A stretch of DNA of 64,000 nucleotides from Blastomussa wellsi (taxonomy: Eukaryota > Cnidaria > Anthozoa > Scleractinia > Plerogyridae): the NCBI GenBank assembly GCA_947652115.1, contig OX393564.1:3251364-3315363 (forward strand), given 5' to 3'. The notes beneath the pieces are model-generated. The model saw only the letters and a program-made list of their open reading frames with translations, searched no databases and was not told where the DNA came from. A program made the translations under genes and the position numbers. Shown here piece by piece: positions 32,198 to 43,604 of this stretch. Numbering within the stretch: the first letter of the stretch is position 1; each line of letters begins with the position of its first letter.

Positions 32198-34864
32198 GTA
32201 TAACAATATAATTTGGTTTTATCAACTGGGTTGATAATGTCAACAATGTCAATTTTTTATTTTTCAAATCGGCACTCTTAATCCTCACGGAATCAACGAA
32301 CGCTTCTCATTCAACTAATTTATTCCGTTGCTTTTACGTTACAAGGCACCAGCCAATAGCGAAGCTCCATCTTTCTGTATATAAAAAACACACGACCCAC
32401 AATTCCTTGATTCGCTCCGACGAATGGCTAACGCTCGAAACGTCAGCAATTGAATCTCTTTACGGTGGCCAATTCACATTATCAACCCAGTTGATAAAAC
32501 CAAATTACTATGCTAATTAAGATCGGGTATCCAAACCCCTTCATGGTTAAGATTTTCTTTGCTTTAACTTGATGAATTATTAATGAGTTTGAGCATACTA
32601 ATTCAAACACAAACAAAATTGCAAGTGCAAAGCTGATACTTCGTAAAAAATTTACTGTGCGAGATATCAACACGACAGAGACACTTCCACTAATAGGGGG
32701 ATTCATGCTGACGTCATTGTTTACCTTTTCTCTCATTAGCATACGGTTTGGCGTACAGAAGGCAACATGTTAGATATGTATGGACTCCAAACAGTTAAAG
32801 AGCTAGTGAAATTTAGTGTATGGTGAAATTTTTAGCTCTTTGCGTGTAATATTCAAGGAGAAATTGTCTTTCAAAAACTCCAAAATTTCTGGATGGCAAA
32901 AGCGCTAATGAGCTCATACATTCTTTGTAAACTTTTGAGTTTTTAAACCCGCGTCAGACAAAAAGAATTCAATACATCGAGCTGAAATTCATTGGCAGAG
33001 TTAATCGTGCAATTAACTTTCAATATTCAGAACGGATTTTTTGGGAGCGCCATCAGAAACTGAATCGCTTATGCTAACGAGGCAAATATTGTAAACAAGG
33101 ATTCCCCGATTCAAAGCCGAGGGAAAGCTACCACGCTAAGTGAGATTTCCTTTACCTTTCCTGGCCGGCAGTGTCCCAGATTTGTAATTTGATTCTTTTT
33201 CCATCTGATGAAGAAAATAGAACGCCATCTTGAACATGAATGCCTCGGTAAGACGCGTGATTTATAAAACGCGCCCGAGAAATACCCCACCCCCCTTCTC
33301 CTTCTCCAGAAGGAAGAATTCGAAACTCAGGTTTAAAATTACATTCCAGGCCACGGGGAGACTCCCCTATAAAAGTGACGGATTGTTCGTTGGAAATTTT
33401 GAAAAGAACCCTTAAAAGGTACCAGAATCTCGATTAGTGGGCGTGGGCCCCAAACTTTTCAACCGTAAAAGGTACCATTACTTCTACTGGGGAATCCAGT
33501 TTTAAAACACCAAATTAACCACCATTGACAGGTTCGCCTTCTATTTATAATTATAATTTTTTAAGAAGCGTTATCATAAATCTAAGTGATGTATTTTTAT
33601 CAAAACCTAAAACCAGGCATAAAAACGTCTTGACTCCGAAAAGAGATCACATTCACCTCTGATGCATGGGTTATTTTTTTAAGTGGCAAGCCCGGGTTGC
33701 GAAGCGTATGACGACTTTGTATCGCCAACACACAGTTATCGAACCCCTGGATTGATACATTACAAGGTACGACGAACACCCCGTCATTTTTATAGGGAAT
33801 TCCCTCCGGGAACCCGGTCTTGCTCAATCGGCACTTATTTTTAGGATTGAATGCAAGTATTGTTTAGTTGCTACTTGATATTTGACTCGGTTATTTTCCA
33901 TGTTCATATTACTTTATATTTGACAGTGCGCATTAGCTGTGAACTTTTAGTGAACTTTTGCCAATGAGGACACTTTGTGACGCTTATCATAAAGAGCTTG
34001 CGTCTTATTATTTCGTCGGGCACTGTCCGACTTATATTGGAAAAATACATTAGTCAATCCCAACTGTACGGTCAGCCTTTCTGAATTCAGTTCTTTTAGT
34101 CTTATTAGTGGTAAATCCCGGCCATATCTGACAATCGGGACGTAGCCTTAATTGACCTTGAGAATAGCAGGCGGACCCGGTACCCTCCCTCGGGTTGTCA
34201 TGCAATATTCTTACGTGACCAGTTCAAAGAACGTGTGGAAGGTCCCCTCCCCGATCTGACCAGTGCCCTAAGCCTTCTCTTTCGGTCGGACTCGACACTG
34301 GGCTTGGGCCAACAAATAACTAGCGGTCAAGAGCGTAGCTAGGGGATCCTGGAGTGCCTGTGAGACTCCCCCCCCCCCCCCCACCTTGTGAGACTTTTTA
34401 GTCAACAACGTACATCCCCTTCTCCCCTCTCCCCCCTCCCCCCTTTGAAATATCCTGAAAATCCTGTTGCACAAACAATGTAGACATGAACACTGCACAA
34501 TATTTACGATCTTTAACCTTTCGATGTTTCGACGGTCATTTCACAAATGACTGCGAATTTCATTAAGAGAACCGGGAGAAAAATTGAAATTTTAGCAAAC
34601 CGTATTAAAGTGTGATACTGTCTGAAATGAGTATGTTCTACGCATGAATTCATTCACGTTGACTCCAGAAGCCGATCGAGTCCCCGTTAAAATACACTAC
34701 CTACCAATTTCCACTGTCCTGATTTTAAAATCTATCCCAATGGTTGTAATAAAGGATGGATTGAACTTATTTTCGACAAATCGAAATATTATGCATGTCT
34801 TGCCAACGCCACTGTCGCCAACAAGCAGCAACTTGAACAAGAAGTCGAACTCAGGATTCTCCAT
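31064..34864 (-). CDS. Rab8/Rab10-like small GTPase, array member C (198 aa, 3 exons)
   Basis: Exons: 34864-34705, 33204-33156, 31451-31064, giving 199 codons in frame. The donor of exon 1 is GTAGGT and the others are standard. Intact [27 protein letters not shown] and EISA are visible. The tail lacks a strong basic cluster and ends QSCCAK, with two cysteines for prenylation. A TTTATT (AATAAA on the minus strand) near 30993 could serve as poly(A) signal. The gap to member B is about 2.7 kb and is filled by a cluster of palindromic elements. Confidence 0.92.
31504..31681. mobile_element. Palindromic MITE in intron 2 of Rab C
   Basis: Arms of about 55 bp pair: ATTCTCTACTTGCACAA and CCCATAATACACC at the left, GGTGTATTATGGG and AGAGAAT at the right, plus ACCCCCCAAAA with TTTTGGGGGGT. 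It starts about 50 bp from exon 3. Confidence 0.75.
32209..32507. mobile_element. TIR element with perfect 32-bp ends
   Basis: The two ends are identical inverse copies over 32 bp, starting TAATTTGGTTTTATCAAC. The interior includes GCTAACGCTCGAAACGTC, a word also seen in inverse, diverged form near 52700 (GTTTCGAGCGTTAGCC). The perfect ends suggest recent insertion. It lies in intron 2 of Rab C. Confidence 0.8.
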
Positions 34865-36109
34865 AACTGATGATTATACAGCATCATCCTGCACCGCGGA
34901 TAATGTTTCATTTTCTGGAACCTTTCCTCGTGTTTATCGCGTGACATGAAGGCAACAGTCTCACGGGACTGTCATTTTAGCGAGGTAGCTAATTATGGAC
35001 TGTCCATAATTTACCTCAAAGATCAACAAATAGGACACTCGAACCGTGAACAATTGACTTTTATTTTTACATTTTTCCATTATCCAATGTTAGCCATTCA
35101 TATAAACAGAAGAATTAGCCTTTTTACGTGCTGAAAACACTAATCCTTTGGTCTATGTCAAGAGCTCTCATCGGATAATCATAACAAAAAATGTAAAATA
35201 AATGTCAAGTGTTCATGGTTTGAGTGTCCGCACTGTAAATATATCCATTCACATGTTAAAACTTCGGCCAATTATGCCATAACAGTTTTATGGTATGACT
35301 GAAAATGAGAGCAAAATGCCAAAAATTTAGTTGGACTCAAGTACTCACGATATCTCACTTCATCAAAATTAACATATCAGCCGGGCTTACTAACAGCGCC
35401 ACATAGGGCACATAGACTATTCCAGAACACTTTGAGCTGTTTAGCCGGCCTACATTTTTTATCAACCACTGAACCAGGCTCTCCTTCAAGTCCAAAATCA
35501 CGCAAAATGCAGGGGGGCGAGTACTAACCTAAATTTCAGACCCTGGCGGGATTCTACCTGAAAGCCCTTTTTCCGTCATTTAAAATGGGTTTAATGCAAA
35601 TATCTCGTTCCCATCAAAAGCAATGCCAAAACCCTTCACCCATCTCACCAATCAATGTTTTGCGGTGTTTTGTCAATTTTTGGATGATTTTTGGGTATAT
35701 TTGGGAGGAGTGAGTTTTTCTTAAAGGAGTAGGAAAATTTGGAGAAATATGAAATAGTGAAGATTTAATGGAGTTTAAAAATTATAATTTGAAGTTTAAA
35801 ATTAGAATATGCACACCCAAACAGTCCCCCTACCAAGCTGATTGCTCTTGGGTGGGGGTCAACTGTCTGTGGGTAATTTTGTTGCTTTTATACCTTCTCT
35901 AAACCTCTCAAAATTTCCTGGGTAGCAATACTCTATTTAAGGCCCAAACTCGAAAATGACACTCTCACTGCACGAAAAGCCAAATATTCGGGCCAGAATT
36001 CGCTCGAATACGACTTGGCACACGCCTCGTATACTGAAATTTTCCGACGTATTCTAGTACGCCTGATTCGAAATACACCTGGGATATCCTATTAGAATCC
36101 GGCCTGTTT

Positions 36110-36260
36110 TTCCGTATTCAAATTGAACACTCCGGGTGTGCATCACGTATTCAATATTGAATACTTGTGAATACACCAGGGTCACTTCACGTATTCAAAT
36201 CGAATACTCTTGAATACTCCAGGTGTACTTCACGTATAGCGTACGCCTTGAATACTCTAG
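36110..36260. repeat. Degenerate minisatellite, about 45-bp unit (CACGTATTCAA)
   Basis: Three to four imperfect units of the form CACGTATTCAA...GAATACTC..GAATACnCCAGGTGTACTT follow one another. The flanks (36000-36110 and 36260-36320) hold further isolated GAATAC and CTAGAAT words. It lies between Rab C and Rab D, in a 3.3-kb gap without genes. Confidence 0.6.
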
Positions 36261-36653
36261 AATGCTCTAGGATTCTATGGTATCACACTGACATATTTCA
36301 GGCTATAATACTCTAGAATATTTTTCATTTGGCGCAGTGTCTATTCAACGAAAAAACAAAACTATGAAGGTAAGAACGGGTCAACCTTATTTCGTTCCTG
36401 TAACAATAACACTCTTAACGGATTGTTCAGTTTAAATAGACGGGTTTTTTCGTTTCACTTGCCGTTTACGTACTGCAATTTTAGATGATGCAATTTCGAT
36501 ACCCAATCTTAGGATCACACCAGGCACAATGCCAAAAGGGGCAATAATGATACCCTATTTAACCATACCCTATCCCGCGGTACATAACTATAAAGGAGAT
36601 TAATCTGTATACGTAGTTTTTCGTAATAAGTTGTAGCTTTTTATTTAACAAAC

Positions 36654-36821
36654 AAAGAAGCCTAAGCCATGTATTATACTGTCATAAAACACGACGGGCA
36701 TTTGAGAACACGAGGGAAATGTAGAAAACACTCGCCTGCGGCTCGTGTTTTCTACATTTCTCGAGTGTTCTTAAATGTCCAGAGTGTTTATGACAGTATA
36801 ATACATGGCGTAGGCTTCTTT
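36654..36821. mobile_element. Palindromic MITE (AAAGAAGCC ends)
   Basis: CATGTATTATACTGTCATAA at the left is the inverse of TTATGACAGTATAATACATG at the right. The outer AAAGAAGCCTAAGCC pairs with GGCGTAGGCTTCTTT, and the inner GTAGAAAACACTCG also pairs. It is nearly fully self-complementary. Confidence 0.8.
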
Positions 36822-37029
36822 ATTTACTTTATGATATAGATTTTATACGCCGCAAGTAAAAAGAACAAAACAAGCACGATCAATAAACTGAAGAAACTCG
36901 AGCAAAGCTGGCGCAAAACAATAAAACACGCTTTTTCTATGTTTTATAGTCTGATAAAACATGGGTTTTTGACCAACCAGAGCGCGCGCAGAATCCTATC
37001 TATATTATAAATTAAATTATTATTGCCTG

Positions 37030-37099
37030 ATGTATTTTACCGTGTTTAAATAAAGATGATGATGATGGTGATGATGATGATGGGGGGGGGGGGGGGGGC
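37030..37099 (+). mobile_element. Retrotransposon 3'-tail signature, (GATGAT)n, then poly-G run
   Basis: TTTTACCGTGTTTAAATAAAG followed by GATGATGATG and then about 18 G residues. The tail matches the one near 6950. The poly-G run is an independent low-complexity tract. Confidence 0.45.
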
Positions 37100-38135
37100 A
37101 AAAATGGCGGTGCAAGTTTTCTGATGTATTCATTTATTTTCTTTAAATTCACAGATGTTTTACTTTTTATACAAATAGTGCTGGTGATCTGAACTGTTCC
37201 AGGTACAAACTATTGTTCTTGATATAATAAACGCATAACATATTCTCAATTATGACCAGTACTATTTACTTTCCTATTAATTGAGCCAGTCCTTAATATC
37301 TGGCATACGTTACTCAAAAATCTTCCTGAAATTTGACACACACCATACCCGACGCTCTCCCTCAGGACCCTCGCGGTTTTTGATCGAGCGCGCTACCAAA
37401 ACAAACCGCCAGCTACGCAGGCTATATTTCCTAAAGCGGAAATAGCAGACGGCTTTACGCAGGTTAAGGCAAGGTTTGATACACGATCATGTAAAATATG
37501 CGATTGGCAGGGAATATTACGTTTCTCAAATAGGCCAATTTCGATATATTAAAACCCAGCGTACAACAATAGAGCTCGAGGCTCTGGGGAATAAACTAGA
37601 GAGTTTGTGGCGTTTATTCTCGAGAGCCTCGCAGTGATATCTATTGTTTTAGGCTGAATTTTTTACTAAATATTTTAGCTCAAGTGTAGTCGAATTACAT
37701 TGGTCTGCAAGCAGGAGCAATCGAAGAGCGAGCGAGCGAGCGATCCCGCGGGAAATGATACATTGTCGTCTTCATTTGACTGTATAACTCCTCCTTTACC
37801 ATTTCTGCGCACTGAAAAAACGTCGCGTTACTTTAGAGCTTTGTGCTATTTTCTGAAACCCCCTATTCAGTCAGAGAAACAAGTACCAGTCCCGCCCGTA
37901 TAGCTATTAAGCCCACCCCGAAAACTAGCCCACCTGACTAAATATTAGCCCAGTGATTGTTTTCTAAAATTTCACGGCATCTGGTGGAGCTGGTTGAATG
38001 TTGCCCAGAGCCACTACTATTACGAATCTCTCTGGAAATAGGGTCTTAAAATTGCTTTATAAAAATGCTACATTCCATTTAAAAATTACGTATACCTCTA
38101 GTTGCAAGCTAGAAGTGTGGTCAATATATGAGATC

Positions 38136-41100
38136 TCACGCTAAAAGCAATTCCTTTTCTCCTTCAATATTCATGCCAACCTCCTCCGTGGCGAAATCGC
38201 CAGCTTCCGTTTCGTCCTTCCTTGCTTTGGAACCAGAGCTGCTCAAGATGTCTTGAATCAGCAGCCTGAGTACTCGGTCAATCTCCGAACTTTGCACATC
38301 ATCGAGCTCTGCATATCGCATGCCGCATTCCCGAGCAAAATCCTCACCTTCCTTCTTTGCTATCACGCGGTTTCTTTCGTTACATCGGCATTTGTTTGCA
38401 ACCAGTATCTTTTGAAAGTCCTCTTCGCTGGCGTGAGTTTCGATAATGCTCAACCATTCCGGAATGTTGTTGTACGATGTTCTGTCGGTAACGTCATAGG
38501 CAAGAATAAACCCTTGCGCGCCATGATAGTAACTGGTTGTTAATTCCTGGCAACTGAAACATAACAACATCTTACCATTCTACGACTAGGATACAGGGCT
38601 AGGGACAGACGACGGTGCAATGCCGGTAGTTTATTCAACGAATTGTCACGTTGCCCATATTTGGTCCGGAGGAAAACACAGGAAAACAGGAGGGTGACTC
38701 AAATTAGGAGAAAGAAATTGAAATGGATCGGCCACACTCTGAGAAAGCAACTGCACAGTGCCAATTGGCCAGTGTCACCAGGTCTGGAACACGCGAGGGA
38801 AGAGAAAGCGAGGAAGGCCAAAAAATAACTGGAGGAGATCAGCTGAGCAATAACTGGAAGACAGGACTGAAATAGAACGAAATAGAGCTGCGTGCCCGAG
38901 ACCGCGACGAGTGGAGGAGAACTATAGTTGCCTTCAACCTCGTTCCCAGGGTCCTCTCCTTCCCGTCCCCTGGAGCGTGAGAGAGAGACCCTGGGAATGC
39001 GCGATTTCGCCGGCAGAATAATTGTTAAATATAGGTAGCTTTCCAAGATTCATTCGAAGTCTTGCTAAGCGCTACATAAGCACAGTATCTTTAGCTGTAA
39101 AATATTTTTCGTTGAATAATACTGTAAAGCAATTATCCTGCTCAATTTTGTGGAATATTGTCAGGGAAGAATTGAGACCTCTAGGAACGCAGGAAAGTAA
39201 CACTCGCATTCCGTATTCTGATCTGAAACATTCTCGTCCCCAGAGCCGCTTGTCCCTCTTAGCCGGCTGGGCCTGTACACGAGGAATAAGTGGCTCTGGG
39301 GAGACAGGATTTGATTGACTAACAACCGCTTGTTATCAGTTAGTTTGAAACGATTGATTTGACTGAGCTCCTTTGTTACATTACATCCAATCAAATCACG
39401 TGTCTCCAGAGCCACTTTGTGGAGGCGCAGTGGCCTAATGGTTAGTGCGCTGGACTCCGGATTGGACGGTCCGAGTTCCAGCCTTGGCCGGGAACACTGC
39501 GTTGTGTTCTTGGGCAAGACACTTTACTCTCACAGTGCCTCTTTCCACCCAGGTGTACAAGTGGGTACCGGCGAATTTAATTCTGGGGGTAACGCTGCGA
39601 TGGACTAACATCGCGTCCAGGGGGTAGTAGTAGTAGTAGTTGCTCTTTTCGTTGTCTTTATTTAAATTCGGTTAAAAATCTTCTGTAATAACAATAGTAG
39701 AGTAGAAATAAGGAAAGGAAACCGGGATAACGGCTCCGGCCTGATGGGCCACTATGCTCAGCGTACGCAGACGTTACCAGAGTCACTTTTGTGCTAAGAG
39801 GGACAAGCGGCTCTGGGACAAGAATGTTTTGTAGCTCTTTGTCATAGAGGGCGATCCATTGGACCAACCGTCCTGGAAATGTAGGTAGAGAATTGAATGG
39901 AACGACAATTTCCGGAAAGTTTGTTTCAAAAATTTTGGTCAACCTCTCGAGGTCGTCCTTTTTCGAAAATTTGGAAATTCCGTAAATTTTTTGTTCCATT
40001 TGACATTTCCACTCAGTTTCGTTTCTCTAGCTGCCGGATGGAGCCTGGATACAGCCCTAGTCAAGACTTGAATGTAGCAAAAGATAACGATGGCATGCCT
40101 TTACCAGCGTATTAAATATATGCTTCTTCGTCTCCTGCGACTAAGAATTAAAGACAATTATTGCCTTGACATGTTTCGATGTATGCGCTGATATGTTTTG
40201 TACGGGTATTCGTCCAGTTTGTTAGAGAAGTTCGTCAACCTCGTTGCCAGGGTCTCTCTCACGCTCCAGGGGATGGGAAGGAGAGGACCCTGGGAACGAG
40301 GTTGGAAGTTTGTTTTCTCCATGCCAGTACTCGAACGAGCGAGCTCAAAATAATCATAAATAAAGCCACGTTTTAATACTCTCCTTTGTCAAGCAGCTCG
40401 CGGGTTTTAACTGTGTCCTAGTTCTTCTATGGGATATTGTCTGTTATCTTGTGAAATCGTTGAGCAACAAGCAAGTGGAAATACCGTTCGTCTCGGCACA
40501 GTAACATTTCAGAAATTCAAAGCGGAATTTTGGAACAATGGATCACACCCTTTAGTCTCGTATCCGTAGACACAGGGTATTAGATTAATGTCCCCAGGCA
40601 ACCTAGGCAGGGTTTTGTGCATTATATAGATCTATATATTCTAGCAGTTTTTGACACTATTATGTATCTGAAAATTTAAAATAAGGCAACATTTTAGCAA
40701 TGAAGACCCAGAACTACAGGAAATTGGTTTAAGGTTCAAGCTTCAAACGATTGTTCCTGGTTTTTGTCAACTAAACTGTTGTGTTACATCCATCAAAAGT
40801 TCAAACTGCATAATATTTAATAAAAATGTAAAATAAATTTAAATGAGCATTATTACTGGTGTTCTGTCTGGGAGATTGAGCATTTTGGCGGGAAAATTAA
40901 CCGAAAAATTTGCCTTTTTGTAGGAAGAGTAACATATTCTCGTTCCAAAACATAACCAAGAGAATGCGTGACCAGTAAATCGCGTACTCACGTCCCGGCA
41001 GCTGTTTTAATATCCTCCGTTCAGCCGAGTGACGTAAAAATAACCCTGAACGCTCCTTACCTTTCTTGGCCTGCAATATTCCATATCTGCAATTTTATTC

Positions 41101-41959
41101 GTTTTCCATCTGAAGTTTTAAATGGAAACATAAGGCACAACTTTAATAAATGGAAATAAATGGCATAGCTAAAAAGACAGCTTGTCGATGAAGTATATTT
41201 AATTAACTTCCGCATCATCAGGCAAAATATTGGCTTTCAAATGAAAAGTCTCTGTTTATGGAACTGCACCGAACATCAAACGGTTAATGTGTCAATATCT
41301 CTCTTCCATTTTGAAACATCAATGCGCGTATTTTACACAGATACGTTCAATTTTATGCTTGGCTCAAATCTTTATCTTACTTTTCTTTGTTTCAAACTCA
41401 TTTAATATCAGACATTTCCCCAAGCCAAAGGAAAATAGAAATTAAATCAAGGATAAACTGAGCCACAAGACAGATACTTGGACGGTACACTGTGTTAGGG
41501 AACGTTTGAGGTGTCAAATAGGAGCTAAACGGAGCCCCTGTCGTGGAGAAAGATGACAGCTTTCCGACAAGATTTTTAATGGATTCCGCTTGAGCGAGAC
41601 AGGTAACAAATTATCGTTACCAACTCCGTTCAAAATATCTGCATCATGAAACGCTTATCATCCGACAGAACTATAAGCAGCTGAAGTTTTTCCCGCACTT
41701 TTAGATAATACTGCAGAACTTGCAGTTCTGCAACTTTTACGACTGATGTTTTGGAACGGGCCGAAGCGAATTTTGAATACTGCATTTTAGGACAAATGAC
41801 GCAAACCTTACCCATTTCCAATTTTCTTTTGAGGAAATTTACTCCAACAGTCGAAGGACATGACGAGTCGCTGGCTGACTGATGCAATGTCGCGGACTTT
41901 CCGACTTCAGGATCACCAACAAGAACGATTTTAAACAACAAGTGATAATTCAACGCCAT
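38136..41959 (-). CDS. Divergent Rab-like protein, array member D, probable non-canonical (pseudo)GTPase (204 aa)
   Basis: Exons: 41959-41812, 41109-41061, 38553-38136, with the same intron positions as the other three genes. All 205 codons are open. The nucleotide-binding motifs have decayed. G1 reads GDPEVGKS (15-22) instead of GDSGVGKT. The switch I region is about three residues shorter. G3 reads WNIAGQE (D60 to N). The QER arginine is serine. G4 reads NKCR (D122 to R), which should abolish guanine recognition, and G5 (ETSA) is replaced by AELD. The C-terminus ends EKELLLA with no cysteine, so no prenyl anchor. This could be a new soluble function, a dying copy, or an unexpressed gene; the intact frame and splice sites argue against simple decay. 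Confidence 0.82.
38640..38930 (+). pseudogene. Degraded LINE reverse-transcriptase C-terminal fragment
   Basis: One frame reads RRKKLKWIGHTLRK. After a shift near 38770 another frame reads WNTRGKRKRGRPKNNWRR. These two blocks in this order are the familiar C-terminal signature of non-LTR retrotransposon ORF2 proteins. Frameshift and stops make it non-functional. It is antisense inside intron 2 of Rab D. Confidence 0.7.
38935..38999. mobile_element. Small fold-back element (CAACCTCGTTCCCAGGGTC), copy 1
   Basis: CAACCTCGTTCCCAGGGTC at the left is inverse to GACCCTGGGAATGCG at the right, around CTCTCC/GGAGCGTGAGAGAG. It directly follows the LINE fragment. Solo half-copies occur near 16867 and 25263. 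Confidence 0.65.
39288..39417. mobile_element. MITE family 2, copy 2
   Basis: AAGTGGCTCTGG and CCAGAGCCACTT form the ends, with GATTTGATTG and CAATCAAATC arms inside. It matches 26389-26520 in length and layout. Confidence 0.7.
39420..39641 (+). mobile_element. tRNA-derived SINE, near full length, (TAG)n tail
   Basis: The head contains box A (TGGCCTAATGGTTAGTGCGC) and box B (GGTCCGAGTTCCAGCC), the internal Pol III promoter. A non-tRNA body follows (ACTGCGTTGTGTTCTTGGGC, GTACCGGCGAATTTAATTC), ending in a TAGTAG repeat tail. A second, truncated copy is at 6260-6425. Confidence 0.8.
40236..40305. mobile_element. Small fold-back element, copy 2
   Basis: CAACCTCGTTGCCAGGGTC and GACCCTGGGAACGAGGTTG are near-perfect inverse ends around CTCTCTCACGCTCCAGGGG. 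It matches 38935-38999. Confidence 0.7.
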
Positions 41960-43109
41960 AATTGTGAGCCTTCGTTGTTATTGACTCCACGGTTGGCAGG
42001 TTAGGAGTTTAGACCGTTCGTCACGCAAGTCTGCACCCAAATTAAAAGGAGCACTTTAATTTAGCGACTAGCTCTTTGCGGACTGTTGTTCTTAGGAGCC
42101 AACTGACAGGCGGAAAGTGCATAGATACTGTTTATTCTTCTTATTGTTATATCGGATTACACTGAGTATAATTATTTTAATTCCCAGACATAACACTGCC
42201 TATATTATTCTGTAAAATGTATTTTAATTTTATATTTAATTTAAATTCATGACTAAGAAAAAGCAATATATAATAGCAACCTCCCAAGAAAGCATAGCAA
42301 TCGTCAATTGAGAAATCTGGGAAAGCTATACCTACAGGCAATAAAACTTGCAAGAACAAGCTAATTAGGCGGCGGAGCATTTTAAAACGTGGGGGTGGGG
42401 CTCATCGAACACCAAGCCAAGCGCACACCCGCAGGGGGTGTGGGAGGGAGGGGTCTCAGATAGATTTTGGTTGGGTATGTGCCACTCAGATCTCCAAATT
42501 CTGTCTTTCGAAAGAATTTGCATTCAATACATCATTATATTAAATAGAGAACACAGCTAGAGATGTCCTACAAACTAACTTACGTGACTCAGTTATTCCA
42601 AAATATTTTTGGGCATAATCACCGGCTTCTCGTCACGCAATCTTTCCTCCAGCTGTCCTGACAATCTCATTTTTACCTTTTTGCTTAATTGACAAGAACT
42701 CTGCCAAATTGTAACTTAGAACACGAATCAAACGCTGCAATAAAAGTCGAAATTCAAACACAAACTATTGCATAATGCTTTGAAGACAATGATACATGGT
42801 TCAACGTGATCAGTGTATATTTGTTGATCAACAAAAGTTGAAAGATGTTGAACCGTGTTCCATTGGCTTGAGAGATAAGAAACCGCACGGAAACGTCAGC
42901 TTTACTTGTGCGCTTTTTGCCACTTCAAGGTCAGTCAGGTTGGAAATGAACAGAGATTGCTAGCAGCCTGTTTCCCAGTTGGGTCGATATTTAAGAAATA
43001 AGGCAAAAATTATCAAAGAAATGACTTTACTCCGTCATTTGATGTTGTTAGAAACTACATTTCATGAGATACAAGAAAAACTAATTCCCTCTATAATTTT
43101 TAAAACCGT
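41960..43109. other. Intergenic, no gene seen
   Basis: This stretch separates the Rab D start from the first helical-protein gene. No spliced frame, tRNA or clear repeat was recognised. The promoter of Rab D should lie at its left edge, but no specific element is visible. Confidence 0.4.
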
Positions 43110-43604
43110 TCACACTTCCTGGTCGTAAAAGAAATTCATTATTGTACACAAAGTACCGATTAACTCTCCGAGCAGCTGACGAATCTCCTCGGAGAACTTG
43201 GCGTTTGGAGCTTTCTCATCAAGACGAGATTTCAGCTTGTCAAAAAGCCCCGTCACCCTCGAAAAGCACGGCAAGCCTTCCCTCACAAGAATCTGCACTG
43301 TACGGTCAAATTCACTGCTAGGTATCATAGCCGTTTTGATGTTGGCGCAAATCTCTTTTGTGCACCTCATGTGAGGCACGCCTTGGCTGAATCGCACCAC
43401 TTTCTTGAAGTCGTCGTCCCATTTCAGGATAACATCCAGGATAAACTGTAAGTCTTCCAGCTGTTGTTGCATCGTCTCATATTGTTCATCCAGTTCTTTA
43501 ATTTGAGCCTTGAACTGCTTCGTGCCCTTGTTAATGGCAGTAATCGATAATTTCTCGGTGCGTGTCGTTAGCTCTCGGACGCCGTCATGTGCTACCGCGG
43601 CCAT
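43110..43604 (-). CDS. Helical/coiled-coil orphan family protein, paralogue 1 (164 aa)
   Basis: A single coding exon of 164 aa. Residues about 25-60 form a heptad-like coiled coil (KQFKAQIKELDEQYETMQQQ). Next come SQGVPHMRCTKEICANI and GLPCFSRV, and near the C-terminus EEIRQLLGELIGT. The same blocks in the same spacing occur in the products at 47409-47912 and 50109-50651, so this is a real local family. No membrane segment or signal peptide is seen, so it is probably cytosolic. A splice acceptor (TTTTCTTCAG) ends four bases before the ATG, implying a 5' non-coding exon upstream. I do not recognise the family, and no function is proposed. Confidence 0.8.
   Translation of the reverse strand: MAAVAHDGVRELTTRTEKLSITAINKGTKQFKAQIKELDEQYETMQQQLEDLQFILDVILKWDDDFKKVVRFSQGVPHMRCTKEICANIKTAMIPSSEFDRTVQILVREGLPCFSRVTGLFDKLKSRLDEKAPNAKFSEEIRQLLGELIGTLCTIMNFFYDQEV

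Larger units (their letters stand above)
39229..39826. mobile_element. TIR element (CATTCTCGTCCCCAGAGCCGC) carrying nested insertions
   Basis: The ends are inverse to each other: CCGCTTGTCCCTCTTAG at the left and CTAAGAGGGACAAGCGG at the right. The outermost bases match MITE family 1, so it is a relative. MITE family 2 (39288-39417) and a SINE (39420-39641) sit back to back inside it, giving three layers of insertion. Confidence 0.7.
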
